The notes under the pieces are model-generated. The model searched no databases. It saw only the letters and a program-made list of their open reading frames with translations, and had not been told where the DNA came from. Below, piece after piece: positions 38,401-48,272 of a stretch of DNA of 64,000 nt. Both the position numbers and the translations under genes were made by a program. Within the stretch, counting starts at the first letter, position 1; each line of letters begins with the position of its first letter. This stretch comes from Liolophura sinensis (Eukaryota; Mollusca; Polyplacophora; Chitonida; Chitonidae): positions 37,268,191 to 37,332,190 of the forward strand of contig NC_088302.1 in assembly GCF_032854445.1 (NCBI RefSeq), written 5' to 3'.

Positions 38401-38644
38401 GAACAAGATAGATTTTTTGCGCGCAATCTCGGTGTCAGGGTGAACAATGTTAGCTAATAGTGTTCCTTTCTGAAATGCCATTGATAAAAGATCTATCTTT
38501 CCAGATGTTGATACTCCTGCGAAACGAACAAAAGCGTTTTCCAGACGGATGTTTAATCGTGTCTTCGGCAGTAGACAGCTGTATTCGCCTTTGAGGATGA
38601 TGGAAAAGACTGTATTACACGAAAAACATAACGGCAAACAATAG
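32419..38644 (+). CDS. 339-aa protein with three AKAP-like amphipathic helices (9 exons)
   Basis: Coding exons are 32419-32473, 32920-33056, 33877-33928, 35186-35301, 35876-35978, 36269-36489, 36992-37132, 37621-37675 and 38505-38644. All introns are GT/AG with good borders, all junctions keep phase, and the total is 1020 bp including TAG. The protein starts MDNIGYSDVKEKYVF. Three helices align: residues 22-37 (VTALVNFILEKVTEEV), 85-100 (VHRYVQDIIISAIDTV) and 158-173 (VDDLVNLVLAEALDDV). Their V..hh..hh..h spacing is that of helices that dock the RII dimerisation domain of protein kinase A in AKAPs. Such a protein would hold the kinase at a cellular site. Acidic linkers separate the helices. 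The tail from about 229 is basic (RRRSYK; KRTKAFSRRMFNRVF) and could be the targeting part. There is no signal peptide or membrane segment. I do not recognise an orthologue; PKA binding is inference, the gene structure is well supported. Confidence 0.85.
32545..32687 (+). mobile_element. SINE-A fragment in intron 1
   Basis: This is the 3' half of SINE-A, from a diverged CTGCGAAATGGTC block to an AAATAAATAAATGAATA tail. It lies between exons 1 and 2 of the 339-aa gene, in sense orientation. Confidence 0.85.
34722..35051 (-). mobile_element. SINE-B in intron 3
   Basis: A full-body SINE-B copy lies antisense to the 339-aa gene, between exons 3 and 4. It keeps TTGGTAGAGCGTCCGCTTCG, the GATCCAGGATCAATCC segment, CGTATCAGTATAATGGCTCG and the final GTACGACGTTACATACGC, but lacks the (CACT)n tail. 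Confidence 0.9.
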
Positions 38645-38698
38645 CCTTCGTAAATATTGTACAAATGCATTTTTCATTCTTTGAGACTATGACAAAAA

Positions 38699-38704
38699 AA
38701 TAAA
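38699..38704 (+). terminator. poly(A) signal AATAAA
   Basis: A canonical cleavage/polyadenylation hexamer lies 55 bp after the TAG of the 339-aa gene, inside an A-rich run, and supports 38505-38644 as the last exon. Confidence 0.65.
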
Positions 38705-38940
38705 TTGTTTAATCCTTTAGAATCAATGTCCTGTTACGTTATTAAGTTTCTGAATTTTTATGTGGTTTAGCTAATGCATGTTTTACCAAATTGAATAAGA
38801 AAGCAGGGCAAAGCCTGATTTTGTTCTAAAAAGTTGTCCCACCGCTTGCCACGTAACACACCCATATATGTTCATACATCGGTAAATGTTTAAAGAGTAG
38901 CAAACTACACGCCCCCTAACACCATAGCATAAGCAGAGTT

Positions 38941-39075
38941 GGGTAAAAAGATGTAGCGATGTTAGTCGCACTTCATAAGACGTCACTGGTGTAGAATTAC
39001 TCAAAATGCTGTGTTGTCATCACATTTGATATACAATCATATTAAAGGGACAGCAAGACACACAGGTTTGTGCCT
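38941..39075 (-). repeat. inverted repeat arm 1 (partner 42215-42345)
   Basis: The reverse complement matches 42215-42345. The best core, GTGATGACAACACAGCATTT, is identical in both; it is followed by TGAGTA-TTCTA-ACCAGTGACGT and a diverged TAACATC segment. The arms lie about 3.2 kb apart in opposite orientation. Confidence 0.75.
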
Positions 39076-39531
39076 TAAAACGGTCTAATAATTGACTGAA
39101 AGTTGCACGCCTTGGCCTACCTTTAACTCCCATAGGCAGACGTCGCCGTGGCAATTGCGTTTGTCTTGTCCTATGTTTAAGTTATTGCGCTTAGCCTTGT
39201 TAAATCGTTTTTGTTGCAATTTTCATATTTGTCTGCGAAAATGAGCATCCTCTTTGGGTAATATTAGACAGTGATTACATAGTAGATTGTCAAACAATCC
39301 ACCCTCTGTGCTATCACTGGCACTCGACGATGAAGTGGGCTGATGTATGATCAGTGTAATTTGCTATTGTAGTCACCAGCGCGTCACGCCTCTCACTCGG
39401 CAGTTGCCAGCTGGCTCAGACATGGCCAGTCGTTTGCTTTGTTGATGTGGATTCGTATCTAGTTTCAGTAACACGCTGAAGTCTACACGTAGAGACTTTG
39501 GCACTGGTTATTGTCGAGGTGTTGTTCCACC

Positions 39532-41864
39532 ATGGTTCCAATTACGCTGGAACACCATCAGGCCTTTACCGTTAACCTTACGTTATCCTCATGTGGGCAA
39601 CTGAAGGTAAACTGTATTCCCCTTGGCTTGAAGTACAGTGTGGGATGTTGGACTGAACTTCATTTGTACTGGTCACGATTGCTAAAAGGTTGTTGGTTTT
39701 GACTTTTCTGCGTTATACAATGGTAGAAAATATCGTTAAAACTCCTTCAGATTAGACACCTAATCTTTGGTGATATCCGGTTTCCTCCACCAATAATATT
39801 GACCGTTATCATATCAATGAACTCTGCCAGGTTTCCTCCAATCATAATGCTGGCCTTCGTATAAGTGAAATATTCTTAAGTGCGGCGTAAAACACCAATA
39901 AAATAAATCAATTTAATATCAATAAAAATATTTTGAGTACGGTGTTTAAAGCAAAATCAAATAGATAAATATAAAAATAACCTTCGGCAATATATACTAT
40001 AGCAATGATTTTTCCGCCCACAAGCAAGCTAAAACAGGTTGTCTAAACTTAATAGTGGAACATTTGAAGACTTATGAACGTTGTATCAAGCGACAGTTCA
40101 TTGATTTCTGTTTTTACTGTTGTTCGTGAACGTTGACCATACAGTGCCAGTGGATTAATAATCGTTTGTTACCGAAGAACACAAAGAACTTAAACGGTAT
40201 TGATGTTTCTTTGTTTTATAAACATAAAAATTCGTCCTGAAGCCGTAGCATAAATGTTGTTGTAACTGTCTTAATAAAAGCATGCAATTAAAATTCTGTC
40301 TTGTGTTTCAACGACTTAGCTCACCTTGGTTTGACATTAATATTTTTCAGCTTTAACATGAATATATACTACATTTAAAGACTCACTTCTTAGTCTTCAT
40401 CGATCACGCGCACAGACCTACCATACCATCCAGTAGTGATAACATAGCGTCGTTATGGTGCTCAAAGTTACAAGTAGGTCACGAGTGTGTCCTGAAACTC
40501 ACCCTGGGCCCAATTTTAACTCCAAACAGATCGCGGGGAGGCCCAGAGATGGGCTTGTGTGTGACGGATTTTTCATCGATGAAACAAAGTTAAATGGAGT
40601 AATAACTACGGTTAGCGGTGCTTCTTAATATTAGGCTATAATTCATGTATTTATTTTTTTGATTGGTGTTTTACGCCGTACTCAAGAATATTTCACTTAT
40701 ACGACGGCGGCCAGCATTATGGTGGGTGGAAACCGGGCAGAGCCCGGGGGAAACCCACGACCATCCGCAGGTTGCTGCAAGACCTTCCCACATACGGGCG
40801 GAGAGGAAGCCAGCATGAGCTGGACGAACTCACAGCGACCGCATTGGTGAGAGACTCCTGGGTCATTACGCTGCGCCAGCGCGCTAACCAACTGAGCCAC
40901 GGAGGCCCCTATTACACTACAAACAATAAAAATAAATTTTTGAAGAAGAAGAAAAAGTAGACATACTTTTATTCGTGTGAATGCTAACTTTTCACTTTTT
41001 ACTCGTGACATCAGCAGGAAACTTCCTAGCTTCAGTGAAATGCATCAAGCTTGGCTCATTACTTAACACTCAACTTGACATTGTGCCAAATGGCTTCCTA
41101 TCAGCGAAGAAGTTTTCAGAGACATAACCTGAATAAAAACCTGAATTGTGGTGCAAGATTCGAAATTAGCCCCATGACCTTCACTTCTCTTTCATTGCTA
41201 AAGTAGGGACATAAACGGGAACGCTTTGCGAGAAATGAACGGCCTTTGACGACATAAAATTAGAGGGTATGGACAGAGAGGTATTGGGTTTGTCCAGTCA
41301 GCCGGTCTTGATCACCTAAGACTGGCGGATAGCTGTGATAAAAAAAAATTCAATTTTTATCCACATCGACTCATGGCGGGCATAGATTGCATTAAATCGA
41401 GCAGGTTCATTTACGTGATCCATTCTTGACAGACTGTAATCAAAACACGGATTGAGGGACCTGATGTGAAATGGCAATGTGGACAACAGACGGACTGGGA
41501 ATGTGGTACATGTCCTAGAGCGGCACTTGGCGTGCCTGGATGCTAGATCTGACAATAAACTCGTACAAATGCCCGCTGTCGTCTATAGAAGAAATGAAGC
41601 GGCGTAATCCGAAGGCGTTTTTATTGAGGATTTGAAAACTTTGATAATGAAACATAAAACACAAACACGCACAAACTGCCCCCCGCCCCCCGCCTCCAAA
41701 AAATCGCTCTGGAATAAATTTTTAAAAAATCATAATTTTTTTCGTAATCCAAACATGTTAGTCACTTTCCACTTAAATCGACTTTGCAGGAGTACAAGGA
41801 GACGTTATGTCTTGGAATGGAAATGAAAAATGAGCGACGAGTGACACCTTTCCCTATTCTGTAG
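39532..41864 (+). CDS. possible short two-exon gene (49 codons)
   Basis: A candidate first exon at 39532-39606 starts in a strong initiation context (CCACCATGGT) and ends AAG/GTAAAC, reading MVPITLEHHQAFTVN onward for 25 codons. A candidate second exon at 41790-41864 follows a good acceptor (ACTTTGCAG), begins in the matching phase 0 (EYKETLCLGMEMKNE) and stops after 24 codons. Both are compatible but short, no domain is recognised and no poly(A) signal is close. The pair lies between the arms of the 38.9/42.2 kb inverted repeat, so it could belong to a mobile element or be chance. Confidence 0.22.
39775..39970 (+). mobile_element. SINE-A, broken 3' pieces
   Basis: Three partial matches follow one another: a CGGTTTCCTCCACCAATAAT piece, a longer piece from CAGGTTTCCTCCAATCATAA to an AAAATAAATCAA tail, and a short TTTTGAGTACGGTGT piece with AAATAGATAAAT. 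They look like overlapping insertions or an internally duplicated old copy. Confidence 0.7.
40455..40625. repeat. direct repeat, copy 1 (partner 41945-42110)
   Basis: About 165 bp are collinear with 41945-42110. Shared landmarks are AAGTTACAAGYAGGTCACGA, TGAAACTCACCCT, CCYAATTTTAACTCCA, CGGGGAGGCCCAG and CAAAGTTAAATGGA. The repeats have the same orientation. Confidence 0.8.
40645..40910 (-). mobile_element. SINE-A, full length, little diverged
   Basis: The head, body and TTTA tail are nearly identical to the copy at 59976-60244, which suggests recent activity. Possible target duplications, TATTAGGCTATAA at 40629 and TATTACACTACAA at 40909, match at 10 of 13 positions. Confidence 0.93.
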
Positions 41865-41944
41865 GCCCATGTGGTTTATATTAATGGCCAAAAATAACTG
41901 TATGCGGTTTTCGAAACCATGAAATTATCCCTTTAACGGGCTAG

Positions 41945-42110
41945 ATTGTTTCTTTAAAGTTACAAGCAGGTCACGAGTGCCTCGTGAAACTCACCCTAGG
42001 CCTAATTTTAACTCCAGATCACGGGGAGGCCCAGCCATGGGTGTGTGTGTTACGCATTTTCCAATGATGAGCAAAGTTAAATGGAATAATAACTAAGGTT
42101 AGCTGTGGCC
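41945..42110. repeat. direct repeat, copy 2 (partner 40455-40625)
   Basis: This matches the first copy but lacks a few bases of the AAACAGATCG section. It is followed within 110 bp by arm 2 of the inverted repeat, so the two repeats may be parts of one larger unrecognised element. Confidence 0.8.
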
Positions 42111-42214
42111 ACTATGCGCAAGGCACGTAGAGCTATGTGCGTATGACTGACATGTCAACAGGATCATAAACGCTATTTTTAGACCTAAGTCAGACTTAAG
42201 TTTAAAACAGTTTA

Positions 42215-42345
42215 ATGCCCTAACTTTGTGACTTTGTGTTGTTTTAATGTTACTGTATGTTAATGTGATGACAACACAGCATTTTGAGTAGTTCTATACC
42301 AGTGACGTATAATAAACTGCAATTAACATCACTTGTTTTTACCTA
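42215..42345 (+). repeat. inverted repeat arm 2 (partner 38941-39075)
   Basis: This is the + strand partner of the block at 38941-39075, with the same ACAACACAGCATTTTGAGTA core. Confidence 0.75.
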
Positions 42346-42774
42346 ATTCAGTGACGTGGGACCATCTGCCAGCTATCACATTGTCGTCGCTGTTTTGGTT
42401 TTTCTCTCTGTACTGAACGTCTTAACTATGTTAAAAGAATAGTGTTTATTTTATGCCAAGATGCGATGCAGAAATATTAGTACACCATTTTACACTACGA
42501 CAAAGGACACGGTTTTTTTAAGGCGTGGAATCTACGCCACTACAAGAGGCTGCTCCAGTTACACTGAAATATCTTTTTTTGCATCAGACACTTTAGAGTG
42601 GTAAAAATCATTGCATCACGAATGTACATTTCTGAAAAATTCTTAAACACTCAGTTATGCACCAATCAATTAAATGCATACATAGCAAATGTTCCGCTGT
42701 GCATAACATGTTGCCACACGTTACGTAATACCATGGCTTAACAATTATCCACTCAAACTCATGATAACACTTAT

Positions 42775-43105
42775 GAGTGAGTGAGTGAGTGAGTGAGTGA
42801 GTGAGTGAATGAGTGCGTGGGGTTAACGTCGTCCTTAACCATTTTTCAGTCATATGACGACGAAGGAATCCTTAGATTGCCTGCAATGTGCGGATTTCCA
42901 CTGCTTTTTTATCTAGTGCTGCTTCACTGAGACGCCTTACCGAAGGCTAGTAAGGCGCCCCGCCCGAGCCATTAAACTGATACGGGTCAACCAGTAATTG
43001 CACAATCTCTTCATGCTGAACGCCAAGCGAGGAAGCTGCAACTTCCTCTTTTAAAATCTTACATGTGACTCGACCTAGGGTTGATCCTTGATCTATCGGG
43101 GCAGG
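42775..43105 (-). mobile_element. SINE-B with (CACT)n tail
   Basis: This copy ends in about nine CACT repeats (GAGT on the + strand, 42775-42808), followed by CGTCGTCATATGACTGAAAA, the CGTATCAGTTTAATGGCTCG block, TTTAAAAGAGGAAGTTGCAG and a B-box-like end. A short piece between the tail block and the CGGTGG-like block is deleted relative to the copy at 6265. Confidence 0.92.
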
Positions 43106-43899
43106 TTGATGACACTTATGTAATGCAAGACAGCCTATATCTTTACTCGCACAAAAATATGTTGCCAAAGGGAAAAAAAACCAACAAAAAGCTGAAACAT
43201 CTGAAACCTGTTCTCCATAGTGACTTCGTTAGTTCACTGTTCTGACAGACTATGACGGATTTTAAACTTGCCAAAATATGACAAAACGCATAAAGTTTAT
43301 TTTTTACATATGAAGACAAACGTTAACCCAAACGAAACTTTGACAAAAGTACACACATGAAAGTTTCAGATATTTTTCTGGTTAACGATGATCTTCATAT
43401 TGTGAACTAAAAACTTAGTGCCTAGTTTTAACGAAAAATTGGCATTTTTGATCGAGAGTGTATGTTTGGGGAGTTATTACTAAGCAATCATCTCTTTTAT
43501 GGCCATATAACTATTAAGGGTGATAGAATTGTGCCGGGATTTTGAAATTTGCACTTTCTTATCGTACCTCTCTGGAGTCGACTCTCCTTCCAGGCACAGT
43601 ACCAGGCACTTCATATTTTATACTCCACTATAAATTAATTTGATTTTCGACTTAGCCCGTGAATGGCTCCAGATAAAGGCTCATGAAATGAACTAAGATT
43701 TAACTCACGCGTTTTATCAAAATTAACAGCATTTCCATCATAAAGATCCGGCTCCTGACATGAATTTAATCAAGTGCTATTTTGTAATAATGACATGTAG
43801 TACCGTTATCATGTACATTTACTCTTGTTTACAAAGCGGAAACCTTTTCCGCCCAGTATAATTCCTATTCAAGGTGTGTAGTCCATTGCTCGTATCTGA

Positions 43900-44260
43900 A
43901 ATTGCGATAGCGATTGGTTGGTAAACTGGTGACGTATACCAATCGTGTAATAGAAGAGGAACATCCTGCTTGGACCCGAGGGGGAATATCTGTTATTCAC
44001 ATGACCGGACCTCCGATACCCTGCAGTACAGTGAATATTTCTCCCATATTCTATCAAGGGCGCTCGGTAGTCACGCAACTGGGTTCAAGCTGCCCATCCA
44101 CTTTTGTCCAATCATGGTGATTTTTAAGAATAGGTTGTCGGCGTTTGACCAGTCACATGCGCCGGTACAAAATTGGGCGGGATCAATCTCCTCATCTGTG
44201 ACTCTGTCTGCATTTTTAACACTGGCTGTCTATACATGTATATCGTGAAGTTTGGACAGA
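43900..44260 (+). promoter_or_regulatory. promoter-like region
   Basis: CCAAT-type boxes occur at about 43910 (inverted, GATTGGTTGG), 43939 (ACCAATCG) and 44108 (TCCAATCATGG), and a GC-box-like GGGCGGGA occurs near 44176. A 50-codon frame starts at 44261 (MKKRSLNPNDAADPD) with no clear downstream exon. The combination looks like a TATA-less promoter with a start of transcription, but nothing confirms it. Confidence 0.3.
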
Positions 44261-45074
44261 ATGAAGAAGCGTAGTCTAAATCCAAATGATGCAGCTGATC
44301 CCGACTGTCATTTCGTCATACACACAGTGCCAGATAAGCCTACAGCTATAACAGTAACATGCTACTCCATCATACATGCCCACAGCTGTAACAGGATACT
44401 TGCAAATCTTTAGCAATAACGCCATAAGCCCCTGCTGGGTCTTCGCTAAGTTTAATTAAATCGAGAAGACAGGCAGGTATCGCATTCGACGAGACTTGCT
44501 TTTAATCATTGCTGCATTTCCATCAGAAAATTAGCTACTTTTAATCATGGGAATCAAAAGGACTCCCATCAGTAAACTCTGACATTAAGCATCTTACAAG
44601 TCTTAACTTGTCATCACTGTAAGCATCTTAATGTATACCTACTTTCATCTACAAAATTCTGATATAAGTACTTCGGAAAGTGTATTTTTATTTCCCGTTT
44701 TCTCGGCAGCATTGAATGAACGCGATTCAATAAGTCTTGGAATGGTTGCTAATATAGACGGAAAGATGGCCAAATAGTTTAGAGCCTAAAGACATTTCAC
44801 TAATTAGTTGAGAACCTGTTACCATGAAAGTCAATGGAAAATCAAAGAAATTACAGGCCCCTCAAAGCACGAACTCGAAAAACTAATGACACTTATTTGC
44901 GTCCTTTGTTTTGTTTAGATTAGTTACAAAGCTCGAGTATCTTTGCGTAACTTGCAGTATTTCACTATACAATTAACACAGGCTGCAAATGAACAGAAAC
45001 TTTTTTCTTCACAGATGTAGTACACTGAGGTGTACTGATGGCTAAAAAAACCTTAAACCATTCATATTTTCACT

Positions 45075-45135
45075 TCCATTTATTTGATTGTTGTTTTACA
45101 ACATACTCATTAGTGTTTCACTTCTACGATGGAGG
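45075..45135 (-). mobile_element. SINE-A 3' end fragment, degraded
   Basis: A TTTATTTGATTGTTGTTTTAC block followed by TGTTTCACTTCTACGATGG matches the SINE-A tail end only. Confidence 0.6.
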
Positions 45136-45185
45136 TGAGTTTAACACGTGGGGAAGACTCGGTGTAAATACCGACTTCTCGTCCG

Positions 45186-45775
45186 TTAAGACAAGATAGA
45201 TTTCTTATGGATAACAACTTTTTGTTTATTAAGCACACGACGTTTCGATGCCGATATTAGCATCATTTTCAAATGACACTTGGACAATACTAGCATAGAT
45301 TTCTTATGGATAACAACTTTTTGTTTATTAAGCACACGATGTTTCGATGCCGATACTACCATGGCTTTCAAGTGAAACTTGAAAATGATGCTAGTATCGG
45401 CATCGAAACATCTTGTGCTTAATAAATAAGAAGTTGTTATCCATAAGAAATCTCTCTTGTCTTAGCTCAACTCTCAACTTCTAAACGCCATTGAAAGGAG
45501 TCGTACTCGTCCGTTACTGACTGAATATATTGACGCCATTTTGGTAGAAAGCCTATTAAGTAGAAAACTGCTTAATAAAAAAGAAGTTGTTATCAATAAG
45601 AAATCTATGCTTGTATCAGCATCGAAACGTCGTGTGCTTAATAAACAAGAATTTGTTATCCATAGAAAATCTCTCTTGTCTTAGCTCAACTCTCAACTTC
45701 TAAACGCCATTGAAAGAAGTCGTACTCGTCCGTTACCGACTGAATATATTGACGCCATTTTGATAAAAAGCCTAC
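45186..45775. repeat. nested inverted and direct repeats, Penelope-like
   Basis: Two antisense units (about 45196-45275 and 45293-45370) and two sense units (45398-45553 and 45618-45771) share a core reading GGCATCGAAACGTCGTGTGC, then TTAATAAACAA and GTTGTTATCCATAAGAAATC. The sense units continue through CTCAACTCTCAACTTCTAAA to a TTGACGCCATTTT end. At the junction near 45370, AAATGATGCTAGTATCGGCATC-GAAAC forms a small stem-loop (GATGC/GCATC) before GAAAC, loosely like the hammerhead-type motifs known from Penelope-like retroelements. No reverse transcriptase or GIY-YIG domain is present, so this is at most a set of terminal fragments. Confidence 0.5.
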
Positions 45776-45937
45776 GGCGTCGCCCACCGCTTACTGTCAC
45801 AAGTAACAGTGACAAAAAACAAACAAACAAACCGCAAATTCCCTGCTCATGGTCGGGATTAAAGTCGGGTTTTCTAGCAATTAAAACACACTCCTTCATC
45901 ACTTGGCCACGACACAATCCTATTTTCACTTTGCCAG

Positions 45938-46413
45938 AAGTTCAGCTTATCTGTTTATCAAGGTTTATGGAAGCGTCTGGCAAACAGAAAGGCACATGCA
46001 GCAACTTTTTAGTCAAGGATCCGCCGAATGTAGCTTTAAGCAAGCTATGGCCAGCGTTCACTAATAGAGTTATAGGCGTAATTTCATATCGTAAGAAGTA
46101 ATCATATCTGCCTTGATCGCGAGTTTTAATGTGAAATATTATATAAACCTGGACGGTAACGACGGCCTTCGAAACACTATATAATAGCAAAGCTTGGTGA
46201 TTAGACTATGGAAGGACATAGCCCCTTCTTTACCCAGAGGCGATGTTCAGTCAGCAAGGGTTCCTGGAGAGTGTGGATGTTCAGAGCCAGTCAGTTGGAC
46301 GCCGGGTCTATGCATACACGGAACGGCTGATCAGGAAGACATCACTATCTCCAACAAATCTCCGCCGGCAACTTCTGGAAGAGATTTTTCTTTCAGAGAC
46401 GGAAGTTATATAA
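45938..46413 (+). CDS. 3' part of a gene, two candidate exons
   Basis: Exon 45938-46090 follows TTTTCACTTTGCCAG and ends before GTAAGA. It starts in phase 1 and reads VQLICLSRFMEASGKQK onward for 50 codons. Exon 46238-46413 follows CTTCTTTACCCAG, continues in the matching phase (AMFSQQGFLESVDVQ) and ends with TAA at 46411. Its end has a charged helix-like run (LRRQLLEEIFLSETEVI). The intron between is 147 bp. Phase agreement across the pair favours a real gene, but other frames are also open in both exons, no domain is recognised and the 5' exons are not found. The entry phase equals that of exon 8 of the 339-aa gene, so an alternative 3' end of that gene cannot be excluded. Confidence 0.35.
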
Positions 46414-46744
46414 TGGTTCAGGCTGAAACTAGTTTAACTCAGTTGTGACGATGATTTCAAACCTGAAGATTTATTTTCTAAAAAAAAAAAACGACATCAA
46501 AACACATGTAGTTGATGAAAGTGTTTCAGTTGGCCCTTCGTCCCAAAACAACAATCATACCTTTTATGTAGCATCAACCTCTGTTTTTGGACGCATTCCG
46601 TTGTTGGTGTTAAGGGAAGACCGAAATCAATCATTCCGTGGTGTTTTAAGTGGATACTTGCCAAGTTAGAATGATGCATTATAACATATGCCAGCAGCTC
46701 GTACCACAAATTAAGTACACATGATATCTACTCTTGAATACTGG

Positions 46745-47215
46745 CATAGTATTTGTAATGGATGTTAACAGCCCATGTACCGCACTAAAGGATACACGAT
46801 ATGCCAGGAAAAGGCAAAGTAAAACATGCAAAGTACTTGTTATGTATGTTAACAAGGCATGCACTAAAGGGTAGACCATATCAAATGTTAAAATTGAGAA
46901 GTACGCATGTTACTTTTAGTATATATATTAACAGTTTATGCGTTAAAGCACACGGTGCTTGTAATAGATGTTAATAACCGTGTACTGAAGCTTATATCCT
47001 GTGAATTCAAGTCCACCTCATGCTGGCTTCCTCTACGGCCGTAAGTGGGAAGATCTGGCAGCAGCCTGCAGATGGACGTTTATCCCAGTTTTCTCTCGCC
47101 ATAATGCTGGCAGCCGTCGTATTAATGTGTAGGTGTAAAACATCAAATAAATAAATAAATAAATAAATAAATAAGTATATATGGTGCTGGTAATGTAATA
47201 TATGTTAATAAAGGC
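46745..47215. repeat. irregular tandem repeat, interrupted by a SINE
   Basis: Units with the motif GT-CTTGTAATRGATGTTAAYA followed by a RCATG-ACTAAAGG-like part recur near 46748, 46833, 46914, 46956 and 47182. Spacing varies from about 40 to 85 bp. The last unit is separated from the rest by the SINE-A copy at 47004-47177. Confidence 0.55.
47004..47177 (+). mobile_element. SINE-A, 5' truncated
   Basis: The copy begins at the B-box (GAATTCAAGTCCACCTCATG) and runs through the body to a long (AAAT)n tail. The usual GAAATATTCTTGAGTA block is deleted. Confidence 0.9.
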
Positions 47216-48210
47216 CGATTTGAAGAAACAATTTCTGACTAAGGTGAAAATGTTAAACCTCGTTAATTTTAGCAAAAATGTCTGAGTGCTGCTAGAATGT
47301 ATTCTGCTAATAACGTCGATTTGGTCTGTAAATATAACATACATATTCTATTAATTCAAAATAAAAGATTCTGTTAGACTATAAGGATATTATGATGAAT
47401 ACGGCAGAATATTATGTTATAATAACGTAATACATTCTAGCACCACTCACGCAACAAGCTTTCTGTCAAAATTTAAAAAAAAATTGTTTAGTGTAATTTT
47501 TCACACGTTTGTCTTCAGACAACTTTTATGAGGTCGCCTCAAAATAACCTATAAAATCGCATTTTATATATTGACTTAACTGAGTCAGAAATGGTTATGT
47601 GGAATCGGCCACGCTGTTTTACCGAAATATGCAGGATGTTCAATGTAGATGTTCAGAAGGAGTTCGCGTATATAAAGAAAATTACAATTGTAAAACGTTT
47701 TGTAAATCGAATATTTAAAATCCGCGTGCATGTAGCGATATGTTTCATCGCTGTATTGATAAAGGGTGCTATCTGTCTTATCAACTTGTCGAGTTCGACT
47801 AGTCTGTTTCATACGATTTTTATGTGTATATTAGTATCGATTTACAGCTGAATTCTGCGATTTAGTACGACAATTCTGAAGGCATGAATGCGGCTCGAGA
47901 TTTCATAAATGTGGTAAATTCTTTACCATGATGTATCAAATATCGATCTGTTTTGCCTTTAAAAACTAATCTGTGGTTAAGCGTGAAATTTATCGCAAAG
48001 TTCCAATGAAATACTGTAAATAAATGGGTACAATGGTATTTGCACTTCGAACAAATTTGTCCTAAGTGATCCGTGTTTAATAAGCCACCGGTGATTAATA
48101 AGTGCTAGAAGAACTCATTATAAGTTAATCTTCAATTATTTTCTCCGTTTAAGTTACATACACCATATATTTGAGGTTTGCATAAATCAGAATTTACTGG
48201 AATGAAAGAA
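47216..48210. other. no supported gene
   Basis: One ATG frame (47591-47851, 86 codons) has a hydrophobic half that could be a membrane segment (IRVHVAICFIAVLIKGAIC). It lacks splice support and a recognisable family, so it is only noted. The rest is AT-rich with no repeat match. Confidence 0.4.
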
Positions 48211-48216
48211 AAAAGA

Positions 48217-48272
48217 CAAAAAAAAAAAAAAACAAAAAAAAAAAAACAAACAAAAGAAAAACAATAGAAAAC
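48217..48272 (+). repeat. A-rich simple repeat
   Basis: Runs of A are broken by single C, G or T bases over about 55 bp. No SINE or retrogene is attached to it. Confidence 0.9.

Noticed and set aside
44692-44778. Terminal exon candidate after an excellent TTCTCGGCAG acceptor
   Set aside because: A 21-codon frame is open in phase 1, but the only upstream partner (44261) has no good donor in that phase.
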